Source of the DNA: Cycas panzhihuaensis
Taxonomy: Eukaryota > Cycadophyta
NCBI GenBank assembly: GCA_023213395.1
Contig: CM041465.1
Location: 152,775,741 to 152,839,740 of the forward strand
Direction: 5' to 3'
DNA length: 64,000 bases
Shown: one piece after another, positions 22,500-33,257 of the stretch
How the letters are laid out: every line of letters starts with the position of its first letter
Numbering within the stretch: position 1 is the stretch's first letter
Notes under the pieces: model-generated
Database searches by the model: none
What the model was told of the DNA's origin: nothing
Seen by the model: the letters and a program-made list of their open reading frames with translations, nothing else
Position numbers and translations under genes: made by a program

Positions 22500-24799
22500 A
22501 TGTGACGGTTAGGGGAACAGGAGGAAGAGGACGAATCCCAGGTATCCTTCCCTTTATCGTGGGAAGGACGGGAATTTGGCGATCTTCCTCGGTTCTAGTT
22601 ATTCTTGGATTGAGTGTTGCGATTGCGTTCCCCATGTTTGGGGAACAGATCCTTGTGAACTGGTTGGTCTAAATTAGGCCTTGAGGCCCGTTTAGGGGAG
22701 GAGTCATGTCAAGGGACATCCTTGGGATGCTGGGCCCTACAACATGAGTCATCGTGGAAGCACTCCCCATGAATGGAGCACCACTTCTTCTCAAGCGAGG
22801 GATTTATCTTCCTTGTTTGAGAGGACTGGGCGTTTCCATTCCAGGGGAGGGAAGCTTGGGTTACTTGTTGAATTTGTTTGTTAGATGTTAGAGATGAAGG
22901 AGCTTGTAACTTGAGTTCCTTCATCATACGTTCGAACGAACATATAGTAGATGTGAGGGGGTCTAAGGTCCTCTCAATTAGATAAGAAGAAGACCTAGAG
23001 GATTGTTGGGGTTTAGTACCCTTAGTTGAGGGAGGTGCCTCACGATATTGTGAGGGATTAAGAGGCCTCTTGAGTCTGGCTTGGATCTCAATAGCCTCCA
23101 ACGCTAAGCACTTGGCAATCACGAAGTTGCATGTGGTCGCCCCAATTTTAAGGACTTCCACATGTACTTCGGGACAAAGTGCATTAATGAAAATGTCTCT
23201 CTTTAGCTCCTCGGGCAACATGGCCTTAGTGGAGTGATGAAGGTCATGGAATCATTGCACAAAGCCATGATTCATCTCATCGTGACCTTGTTTAAGCGAT
23301 AAGAGGGATTTCATCCCGCTCTCAAATGGATGAGCTACATTAAAGTAGTTGATGAATTCGTCCACCAATTGCTAGAATGAAAAGATAGAGTGGATAGGGA
23401 GGCGATAAAACCACTTAAGGGCATCACCTTGCAAAGATCATGGAAATAATTTCATTACAATAAGGTCATAAGCCCAGTAATCTATACATGCCATAGAAAA
23501 ACTACACACATGTTCTGCTGGGTCTTGCGAAGAAGTTCCGTCAAATCTAGGAACTTCAGGAGGATGAGGTGGTAGATTAGTTCTTAGTGCCTCAATAGAT
23601 AAAGGTATTGATCTATAGTCCATGAAGGGACGCGCCCTTGCCTAGACCGTAGGATCAACGAATGATGTGGTAGTTAGTAAGCAAGGAACGGACGGGGGTG
23701 GCAAACCCATCCCTCCTTGAGGAAATGCCCCTTACTAGAAGGGGGCTTGAGGATAAATGCCTTGAAAGGGAGTTAGGTTCCCTTGCGAAGGCATGGCAAA
23801 AGGGACTGTGCTAGATGGCAGAAAAAGAGGGTGCAGAACCGGGTTTTGCCCATATAGGCCACCTGTAGGTGGGGCAATCCCATATGGGTGTAGCAGGTCC
23901 ACCCCATAAGCTGGGAGGTGGTTCCTTTTACCCTACCCCCAAGGTTGAGAAGTGTAACCTGGGGGTATGTAAAAGGAAGGGCCAATAGGCTGGTTTTGAG
24001 GATATGTGAGAGCAGGTCCCACATTACTAATGGCTGAGGAGTTAGTAAGATCGATAGGCCTACTAGAGAAAGTATGCACCACATTGGGGGATGGCATATT
24101 AGTTTGGCTAGGAAAGGGTATGCTAACCTTCAACTAAGGGAAGGACATACCGTGGGAAGGTCCCAAAGCACTAGGACCATAACGAGGGATAGAAGACGCG
24201 ACATGCATCCCCGAAACAGTAGTAGAGATAGAACGAGACGAATGTGTAGGCACAAAAGGATTGGTTGTTACAGGAGGAGCAGACGAGGATGAAGAAAGTG
24301 GGGGAGGAGCAGACGAGGAAAGGGCTCCCCTACAGAAGGCATCTTCAAACCATCTAGGACATGGTTAAAAATGAGCAACGCGACGGCACTCGTTAAAAGC
24401 TTCAACCACGTTAGCGGGAGGGTTATTTACATGATTGTAAGAGGTAGACGGGACCTCAAACGAAGTAGATCCCTCGGGACATTCCTCATAAGAATCACTA
24501 ACTGAGTGGTAAATCTCAAGAGGAAAGGATCCTTCTACCGCATGAGTAGAAGGATGGGTGTCAAGCAGGTGATGTTGGTCACCCGGGTAGTAAATAGGAT
24601 CATCACCCTCCTGGGTGGATCCCAGAATAGAAGAGGGAAACCAATGAGTTCCCAAGGCTAAGGTGTGGTAGGCCCAATCAGAAGGATATCCTTCCATGGT
24701 TGAATCAGAATCCAACGATGGAAGAGGATGATACCCAAGATCTTCTAACAATGGGGGTAAGCCACGTAAACAACGAGAAAAGCGTCGCATACAAAGCAA
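22500..24799 (-). pseudogene. gag of element B
   Basis: Minus strand. The start is near 24,790 (MRRFSRCLRGLPPLLED), about 150 bases after the PBS. An N-terminal region rich in Pro, Ser, Asp (YPSDWAYH, EECPEGSTSFEVPSTSY) is followed by a Pro/Gly/Ser-rich stretch (NQPIGPSFYIPPGYTSQPWG), then the gag domain PPEVPRFDGTSSQDPAEHV near 23,590, ELKRDIFINALCPEVHVEVL, and a knuckle-like WCSIHGECFHDDSCC. The frame is broken at about 24,360, 23,930 and 23,430. Confidence 0.8.
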
Positions 24800-24936
24800 A
24801 CTGCCACTCTAGGAGAAAGAAAGGGCAACAAAGAGCACATGTTGGGGTTTGCCCAATGAAGGAAACAAAGTGGGATGAACCACAAGCAAGTAGCAATACT
24901 AACAGAAAAGAGCGGAGACTAGCTCCCTTACTGGCA

Positions 24937-24956
24937 GGTCCCTAGTATAGTCGCCA
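24937..24956 (-). other. primer binding site of element B
   Basis: On the minus strand TGGCGACTATACTAGGGACC follows the LTR end (CATCCA) after one base. The A counterpart next to 28,960 begins TGGCGACCATATTGGGGAC. TGG at the start and the closeness to the LTR fit a tRNA primer site. I do not assign the tRNA. Confidence 0.7.
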
Positions 24957-24957
24957 G

Positions 24958-27660
24958 TGGATGTGCGTCTACAGGATAGCTACCTAACTGAGTAGGAATA
25001 ATGAGGGTGATCAATGGCACTATCGGGTATGGATAAGAACCTACGAGCAAGGCAAATACCACATAGGGCGCCCTGTGTACCGGAGCATGAGTTCAGGATC
25101 TGCAGATGGTACCTAGCTACCAAATGGTGGTTCCCCACTTCCACTAGGGAAAGAGGAGGCAGAAGAGTAGCCGGGATGGATCTTGAAGAAGGGTCCTCCC
25201 ACCCTTGGATGGCCATAAGGGAAGGGAGAGAAACCCTCAAGGGTTCCCTGTAGCAGAGGGAAACAAGTAGGAGAATAACCTACAGTTGAGGCTCCCTTGG
25301 TTGCTCGGACAAGTGGAGGAAACCAAGGGGAAATGTGAAGAGTAATCAAGAAGGGTGTAGGTACCAAAGGCACTCAAGCAAATGGAGCAAAACCAATGCA
25401 AGCTAAGACGAAAATGGCAAAGCTCACAAACTAAAGGCAGAAGGTTGGGAGAAAAACCTTCCTATAAACTTTTCCTATAATAGATGCAATGTGCAAAGGT
25501 GCTAAACCGAGTGTAAACCAAAAGAAGAATCAATTTCCTTTTTCCTTTCAAGTGATCTAATTACTACCATGCAAGAACTTCTAAAAGGAAGAGGATAAAA
25601 ATGGAGCAAAGGCACATACCCAGAATGAAGATGTGATTGAAGCAGCAACGTTCCCACAAGGCGTCCAAGATCACTCCACGAAGCACAGTGAAAGAGAGGG
25701 GTTGCGGTAAGGCGAAGCGTGGGGCTTTCTTACCTTCCCTAAAAGTGACACGAGAGTGCCAAGAAAGGAAAAAAGGATAGCGATAATAGCAAATGAAGTG
25801 CTATAATAAATATAAATACATACACTTACCCGAGAGAGAGGAAAAGAGATGAGTCTTTGGCATCCTCCGTGTACCTGCAAGTAAGTGAGAATATGCCTTT
25901 TTGGAGAAAGGGTGCTAGTAATACAAAGTGGAATCCTAACAACACATGTATGTATGTACCAAAAACAAGCCTCTATACATATATGTTAGCATTCATGAAC
26001 CACAAGATTGCAATAATAAACTATGAAGAAAACTATCCAAATGAATGGTGGATAAGTTGGTAAGCCTCGTAGTGGCCCACCTCCCACAAAGAGCAAACCT
26101 ACCTTCCCTCAAGAAGCCACAAGGCAGCGAGGATAGGGCTATACAAAGGGCTGCAAATGGAGACAACAAAAGTACAAGGAAGCTCAAAGAGATCCCCAAT
26201 AAATCGGAGTGCTATGGGAAGCAAACCGGGTTGCTAAGAACAAGGTTGAGCTAGGGACAAGTAACCGGGGCTTATGTGTTGCCCAGATGGAAGATATAGG
26301 CCTGCAAGCTAGCATTGCAATAGGTGCAAATGCTGATTTCAGTGGCTGGAAACATGCTTCTAACCCTTAGCTCCACTCTAGGAGTAGCACGGGGACAAAG
26401 AGGAAGGTTTGGAGGGCGGGAGCCTCTTAGGGAGCATGAGGGTGGTGCGGAATCCACCCAGCTCTATCCCAAACATTATGCAACCCTCTTTGGCCGCTGT
26501 CCTGGGCGTGAAATGCAGAAAAAGAAGCCTAAACAGTAGGGGAAATAATCCAAGACAAAGGCAAGAAGTAACCTCCAAAAACAAGACATGACAAGCTAGT
26601 GTAAACCATGCAAAACTGAGCATAAACTGGGCAAGGAAAGACCTTAGACCAATAAATACCTTTGGAGAAGATGGGAGGCATTTGCCTCTACCAAAACCTG
26701 CTGAGAAGAGGTTGAGAAATCTAAAGAAAGGCTATGGAGCAGCGGGTATGGAGTCCCTGCTAAGATGGCTAAAGGAAAGTCCTGCACTTGATACCGCTTG
26801 ATGGCTGCCTGGGCAAAGAAGTCCTGGAAACTCTTCAAGGAGGCCTTCTCCAAGGCGCGCAAGGGGCTATGAAGATGTCACAGTAGAGCCAAAGGAGAGT
26901 TGGGTGCTAGAGAGTGGTTGTAGGTCCTGGAACAACAGTGGAACAGTAGGAGACAGTAGAGAGCAAGGTGCTTTCCTTGTTGATTCTTCTAAAATGAGCC
27001 CAAAAGATCCTAAGAATGAGTTGGGTAAGACTTAAATACCTAACCTCAACCCTAATTAAGTGATTAGGGAACAGTTGGTGGTGAGTTGAACCATGAGACA
27101 CGTGGTAATTCTGCAATAAATGCAAGAATTACCATGGTGGTTTTTAGAAACACGTCATGATAGTCGCACCGCGGTAAACTTCACAGTACCGTGAAATCTA
27201 CCGTGGTATGGGACCAGAGGCCAAAAGTGGCCCAAACAGCCAGACTGGGCTATGGACCAGTGACCTAGGAGGCCGGCAGGGGGGCAAGCCCACTTGCCCA
27301 GGGGCAACCAAGTAGACAAATGAACCACGGGAAGTAACAACGGAACTCAAAGGTGCAACAAGTCAACCAAACAACGATGGGTCGTCATACAGGTGAGCAT
27401 GACATGAACCAAGTGGGTCTTAAGGTGAGTAAGGCAGAATGCGGGAAGTGACGCAGCCACCGAGGTGTCACACTCACTGGGAATATGCCCCCGCTATAGT
27501 CGTCATAGGCTAGATAGGTGTAGATGACAACAGGACCATCTACGAAATCATAGCATGTAAACAGATACTCATTACAAAAGAAAACAACAATAAGATGAGA
27601 AACATACCTACACTTACCTAAGCCGATCGCTCCGTATCCATTCCCAAAAGCTGGGAAATA
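24958..27660 (-). repeat. 5' LTR of element B
   Basis: 2,703 bases, plus strand TGGATGTG to gggaaata (the terminal CA has decayed to TA). It matches 11,212-13,884. It contains a 16-base hairpin arm pair (27,169-27,184 and 27,191-27,206, three mismatches). Confidence 0.88.
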
Positions 27661-27665
27661 ATGCC
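27661..27665. repeat. target site duplication of element B, right copy
   Basis: atgcc, matching acgcc on the left with one CpG transition. A's gag resumes immediately after. Confidence 0.8.
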
Positions 27666-28798
27666 TAAATAGATAATGGTGTCGATCAATAGTCTATAAA
27701 GGGACGTGCCCTTACCTGGACCGTAGGATCGAAGCACCCCTTGATGAAAAGGGACTTGAGGGTAAGCGCCTTTAAAGGAAGCTAGGTTCCCTTGCAAAGG
27801 CGCAACGTAAGAGGCTACACTAGATGGTGGAAAAAAGGGGTGCAGAACTGGTTTTTGTCCATATGGACCGCCTGTAGGTGGCACAATCCCATATAGATGT
27901 AACGGGTCCACTCTATAAGCTAGAAGGTGGTTCCCTTTACCTGCCCCCAAGGTTGAGAGGTATAACCTAGGGGTATGTAAAAGGAAGGACCAATAGGTTG
28001 GTTTTGGGTATACGTAGGAGCGAGTCCCACATGACTAGTAGTAGTAGTGTTAGTAAGACCTCTAGGCCTACTAGGAAACGCATGTGCCATGTTTGGAGGT
28101 GGCATATTAGCTTGACTCAGAAAATGTATGCTAACCCCAAGCTGGGAGAAAGACATACCATGAGAGGGTCCTGAAGAGCTAGGACCATGATGAGGAATGG
28201 AAGGTACAACATTCGTCCCTAAGGTAGGTGTAGGGATGGAATAGGATGAATGTGTAGGCACAAAAGGGTTACTCATTGTGGGAGACACAGGTGCGGATGA
28301 AGAAGGTGGGATAGGAACAGACGAAGAAGTCACTCCTCCATGCAAAACATCTTTAAACCACCTAGAACGCGATTGAAGACGAGCCACTCGAAAGTACTCG
28401 CTAATAGATTCAACCATGTCAGCAGGAGGAGTATCCACGTGGTCATAAGAGGTAGATGGAACCTCAAATGACGTAGACCCCTCAGGGCACTCCTCATAAG
28501 AATCACCAACTGGATGGTGAACCTCGAGAGGAGATAGGCCTTTTACCATATGAGTAGAAGGATGGGTGTCAAGTGGGTGATGTTGGTCATCCGGGTAGTA
28601 AATAGGATCGTCACCTTCTTGGGTGAATTCTGGAATGGATGCGAGGAACTCATGAGTTCCCGAGGTAAATGCGTGATAGGCCCAATCAGAAGGGTACCTT
28701 TCCATTGTCAAATTAAAATCTAACAATGAAAGAAGACGATACCTGGGATCTTCTAACAATGGAGGCAAACCATATAGGCGACGTGAGAAATGTTGCAT
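27666..28798 (-). pseudogene. gag, N-terminal part, element A
   Basis: Minus strand from MQHFSRRLYGLPPLLED at 28,798, open for 292 codons to 27,920, then a stop and frame change. Same domain order as B gag: acidic N-terminal region, EECPEGSTSFEVPSTSYDHV, a long Pro/Ser linker (VPIPPSSSAPVSPTMSN) and NQPIGPSFYIPLGYTSQPWG. The remainder of gag lies 16.4 kb away at 11,211, beyond element B. Confidence 0.8.
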
Positions 28799-28936
28799 AC
28801 AAAACTTGCCAACACTTTAGAAGAAGGAAAGGATGCAAAGTGAGTGTGTTGGGGGCTGCCCAATAAAAGATGAAGTGGAGGAGACCACTAGGTAGTAATA
28901 TCAATAGGAAGGGATAGGAACTAGCTCCCTTACTGG

Positions 28937-28957
28937 CAAGTCCCCAATATGGTCGCC
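28937..28957 (-). other. primer binding site of element A
   Basis: The minus strand reads TGGCGACCATATTGGGGAC just inside the 5' LTR edge, the same position and first seven bases as the B site. Confidence 0.65.
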
Positions 28958-28959
28958 AA

Positions 28960-31689
28960 TAGATGCGCGTCTACAGGATAATCACCTAGCTAGGTAGGAA
29001 TGATGAAGATCGATACTGGTATCGAGGATATGGGTGAAAAAACCTACAAGCAAAGTAAGTACCACACAGGGCACCCCATGTGCCAGAGCACAAGTTCGAG
29101 ACCTGCAGATGATACCCAACTACCTTGAAGTGGTCCTCTATCTTGAAGAGAAAGAGGGAAAGCAAGAGAGGTAGCCCAGATGGACTTAAGAGGAAGGTCC
29201 TCCCACCCTTGGATAGCCGAAAGGGGAGGAAAGGAATCCTCAAGGGTTTCCCTATGACGGAGGGAAACGAGTGAAACAAGGTAGGCAATAGCCTACAATG
29301 TGGCTAGGATCTTCTTGGTTATTTGACCAAGCAAATAGAGCCAAGAAGGGAGGAGGGAAGTAAGAACGGACAACCAAACCAAAATCTCCCTTAATGATTC
29401 CGAAAAGAAACAAGAAAGGAAATAAGAATGGGTATCACATGTGCAAGCAAATAATACCAAGCAAGGGTGAGTTGAAAAGGGGCAAAGTAGATTTTACAAG
29501 CCAAGGAAAAGGAAAGGGCAAATCTCTTATAGGTCCTTTTCCTACGAGAGTTAGGTGCATGATGTGTAAATATGCAAATATAAGTAAAAGATATCATTTT
29601 CCTTTTTACTTTTATATGTAACCTACTTAACTAACACATAGATCTCAAATAAAAGTGCAAAAAGGAAAGCAAGGGGCAAAAGAAGGAAAGTACATACCTG
29701 CAAGATGTAGCAGCCAGTGGAAGACCTCACCCATGTGCCACGTACGTCCTCATCCACCCACGGATGATTGAGGGGCTTCCTTACCTTCCCCTTTGCGAAA
29801 AGAATGCGAAAGGATAGGAGCAAAAGCAAAGAGCAAAATAAAGAACCTTACCTAGATCTAAGCGCTTTGCACCTTTGCAAGAACACCATGGCAACCTGCA
29901 CATGCACGAACTTATCTCTTCCAAGAAGGGGCTGCAAGAGATAAACTACGTATATGCAAGTATATATAAGTGCTATCAATGTTAGAGCGTTAGGAAGGAA
30001 CAGTTGTTGCAACAAGCTCTAAAAACTCTCTCTCAAGCAAAGCCAAACATCAAGCAAAAATGGAGTAAGGGAAGCCTCAGGATGGCTAACCCCCCGCTGA
30101 ATTCTCTACACAGCCCGTAAGCACAACAAGATAGTGGTAAGGGTCACTAAGGATAGCCAAGAGATATCAAGAAAAGAGCAACACGGCGTTGGGAAAGTAT
30201 GTAAGGCACAAAGTTGCTATGGGCAGTAATCCGTTGTATAAACCCTTACTAATGGCATCAAGGGGTACCTAACAACGTGGAGGATGCTATGGGGGTCCAA
30301 ACAAGAGGCAAGCAAAACTGGGATCAGCGCAGCAAGGGGCTGTGTATGCTGATAGTCCAGTGCTAGCCTAGGGCTCAATCTCTCCTAATAATCTCAAGAA
30401 GACCATGAAGTAAAAGAAGAGAAGGTGGGAAGGGATTACCCTTAGAGAGAAGGACTGAAAAGGGGGGCTGCCCCGCCTTACTCTATTCACCCAGTCTTGG
30501 GATTCTTCTCTCACTGCTCTCTTGAAAAAAATCAGCGGAGAGAAAGATGGAGTCGAGGGACAACAAGCCAAGAATAATGGAAAAATAACTTTGCAATGGT
30601 GAAACCTGAAGGAACCAAGCAAATGATACAAGAAAGAGGTCTAAAATGGAGTAACTTACCATAAAACCAGAAGGGAAAGGTTTGTAAGACCTGCTGGGCA
30701 GATGTATGACAGATCTAGGCCTACTAACAATGAGGAAGAGGGCTCCTGCAAGGGTTTGTAGGAGGAAATCCAACGGACAGTTGAAATGGGCACTTGCTTG
30801 GCAAGTTGGAGAAGAAATCAACGCCAAAATCACTTGATGAAACCTGGAGAGAGGCTTTCCACCATGGAAGCAAGGAGTTGTAGGCGAGTCCTAGCCTAGG
30901 ATGCAGGAAACACATGCCTGCAAGAGCACCTGTAGTAGAAGGAGTAGGAGTTGCAGCAGGAACTATTATGTTGGAGAGCAAAAAATGACCTAAGAGATCC
31001 TCAAAATGATGAGGGTTTCAATACTTATACCCATCCCAACCCTAAGTGAATGAATAGAGTGCGAATAGGGCTGAGGTGGACATGAGGACACGCGGCAATT
31101 TCGCAGAAAAAGTGAGAATTGCCATGACAGTTTTTAAAAAATAACTGACAACAGTCGCACTGCGATAAACTTCGCAGTACCGCTAAGTTTACAGCGGTGC
31201 AGAACGAGAAAGCCAGAATGGTAGGTTTCTAGGCTCCAGGAGCTTTGGGAGATGATTTGATAGGCCTGGGAGGGGCTGGCCCTCCTGTCTAGGTGGCTGA
31301 GACAGTCCAGGAAGCATGTGGATATAGGCAAGTAAACATCAATGAGCAAAGATCCCAGAACGAGGTGCTAAGAAATCAAGGTCGAGGCATGAATGGATCA
31401 TACAGACCAAAAGGGACCTGAGGTGGTATGGAGATAGCGCGGAGGGTCGTATAGTGCCATGGGGATGTCCAAGGTGGGTCCCGCTGGGTCGTCATAGGCT
31501 CACGATACGACAGACAGCATGAACATGCAATAAAATGCAAAGTAATAACATAAATGAAGCAAGTAGTCATGTAGAGAGGCAATACTTTTGTTAACCTTTC
31601 CGACGAAATAATACAAGTGAAAAGGGAGAAGCATACCTTAGCCTACCTGAGTCAACCTATTTGTATCCATTCCTGGTAGCTGGGAAACA
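28960..31689 (-). repeat. LTR shared by elements A (5') and D (3')
   Basis: 2,730 bases, plus strand from tagatgcg (decayed TG) to gggaaaca. On the left lie A's PBS and gag. On the right lie the polypurine tract and 3' internal region of copy D. tatatataag at 29,961-29,970 is a candidate minus-strand TATA box, about 1.7 kb into the LTR. The segment about 30,680-31,160 is absent from A's 3' LTR. A hairpin-forming motif lies at about 31,158-31,201. Confidence 0.85.
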
Positions 31690-32102
31690 CTGCCCCCTTG
31701 GCAGCAGAGCCTCACCGCTTAGAAGCGTAGTGCGATGGTAAATGCTAGCAACACAACTGTCAATAGCACATGTGCATGTATACATATATAAATTATGATC
31801 ATAACAGGAGACAAAGATGCTAACGAGTGTCGTGGCAGAATGCGTGGATACGAGGACAAGGGTGGACATGACATAGTAGAGACGACATAGGGGCTGCCTA
31901 TGTGCCACCCGGGAATCGATCGGAAGCTAGAAGGATGAGGGGGTTGCCCCCATCGTAAAAGTGCGAAGAGATGCACGATGATGTCAGGTAAGAGAGATAA
32001 GTGAGCAAACCTGGTAGTCACCATAGTTTAACCTTATTAGTGGCTAGCTTTCAGAGGTGCGAGCAGATCACAAGGTGATCTGCATGATGGCCTAAAACTT
32101 GG

Positions 32103-32548
32103 GTGACAGAGCGACCAGGGAAGTCTTAGGGATGGTCAGCAAGCAGAGGAAGGCGGTGCTCAAGGATGAGGTGAACAAGGCTATCTACCTCAGCGTTGAG
32201 GGCTCGAGGAATGTGTCGGATGTCGACAAATAGGAAATTAGCTAGTAGGGATCTGGCAGTCGAAGCGAGGGCTCTCAAGTGAGGGCATCGCACCTAGTAA
32301 ACTTGGGTGAGATGGGACACCACAACTTGGGAGTCACAAAGAAGAACAATCGATCCATGATGGAAACAGAGTGCATCAATAAGGGCCTCAATAACGGCCG
32401 TGTATTCAGCTTTGTTATTGGTAGCCTCGGGGAGGAAGACTCTGGAACGCAGAAAATCTTGTCCGGAAGAGCTACGAAGAATCCAAGTAATAGTAGAAGG
32501 TCTAGGATTACCACAGCTCCCGCCGTCGGTAAAAATGTAGAGAGACAT
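32103..32548 (-). pseudogene. second (archaeal-type) RNase H of element D
   Basis: The best-preserved copy. Open from 32,548 to 32,294: SLYIFTDGGSCGNPRPSTIT, then VFLPEATNNKAEYTAVIEAL, IVLLCDSQVVVSHLTQVY, and after a TAG, HIPRALNAEVDSLVHLILE. All four expected acidic residues can be read (TDGG, AEY, CDSQ, VDSL). The TAG after LTQVY falls where A has CAG. The fold is of the RNase H1 type, like the extra RNase H of plant Tat elements. Confidence 0.82.
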
Positions 32549-33090
32549 GGATGATGGAAGAGAAAGTCTCGGTGGAGAAAATATGTGATAATATAAGAGT
32601 CAGAGCAAAAAGGAGGCTCATAAGGCAAGCAATAAATGGCCTTGAAGAGTAGGAGGACCTAACAATGAGGCTATCCAAGGTCCAGAGCAGACTGTCTGAC
32701 CACCGGCTGAGAGTAGGCAACAAAAGGGCACCATGGGGTACCAAAGGTTGCTTAAGAAAGTAAAGAATGACTCCGAATGGGGGGAGCATTCCCTTTGGAG
32801 GCCCCAGGGGTAGGAAAGAGTTGCAAAAAATGAGTCCAGGACGGTGAAACGAGCCAAACGAGTATAAACTTGGGCATGCAAGGGAGCGACACATAAAACG
32901 AGGTAAAAGGACCCTACGAAAGATGTATGGATAGGGTGCCATAAATGCATCCGCAAAAAGAGCGAACCGAAGACTATGGGAGCACAACGGGAGACAGGGC
33001 CAGAAGGCAAAGGTGATCAGGGGTAGGAGATGATCCAAAGGGCTGCCACAAGGTCGAAAATGGAGACAGTGTCCGTCGGGGTCCCCGCCC

Positions 33091-33100
33091 TGTATAACGA
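33091..33100 (+). promoter_or_regulatory. decayed TATA box of the PMD gene in element D
   Basis: tgtataacga aligns with the TATA boxes of A (2,411) and B (15,248) but has lost the consensus. Confidence 0.4.
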
Positions 33101-33257
33101 AATTCGACGGAAAATGGATTCATTTTCACGGGCTCTCAAGAGAATCCAGAGTCATTTCCTTACACAGCGGAGCACTACTCAACTTCGGAGGCATGCAGAG
33201 GGAGATCAGACCATCGGATCAGAGCGAGAGGATAGTTGTCAGGACCATCGAGACGAG

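Larger units (their letters stand above)
11212..27660 (-). mobile_element. Ty3/gypsy (Tat-like) element B, complete and nested in A's gag
   Basis: A 16,449-base minus-strand element of A's own family but with clearly diverged LTRs. LTRs are 11,212-13,884 (3') and 24,958-27,660 (5'). The 5' LTR is followed on the minus strand by a spacer C and a PBS starting TGGCGACTATACTAGGG. Order in sense direction: gag (24,799 to about 22,500), protease, RT, RNase H, integrase (to 18,126), opposite-strand PMD gene (15,416-17,487), second RNase H (14,281-14,710), polypurine tract. Target duplications acgcc/atgcc flank it. A 290-base LTR sample shows about 8% differences, mostly transitions, so the insertion is old. 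Every gene carries stops. Confidence 0.9.
1..31689 (-). mobile_element. Ty3/gypsy (Tat-like) element A, interrupted by nested element B
   Basis: A minus-strand LTR retrotransposon. Its 3' LTR is cut by the window start (to 1,021) and its 5' LTR is 28,960-31,689. Reading in the sense direction, gag starts near 28,798 and is interrupted at 27,666/11,211 by element B. It resumes at 11,211 and is followed by protease, RT, RNase H, integrase (to 5,738), an opposite-strand PMD gene and a second RNase H (1,421-1,863). The primer binding site next to the 5' LTR begins TGGCGACC on the minus strand, and the polypurine tract next to the 3' LTR contains AAGGGGG. RT motifs and the lack of a chromodomain after the integrase GPF module point to the non-chromovirus Tat/Ogre group. 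All reading frames carry stops. About 8% differences are counted by eye between a 460-bp stretch of the two LTRs. Confidence 0.88.
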
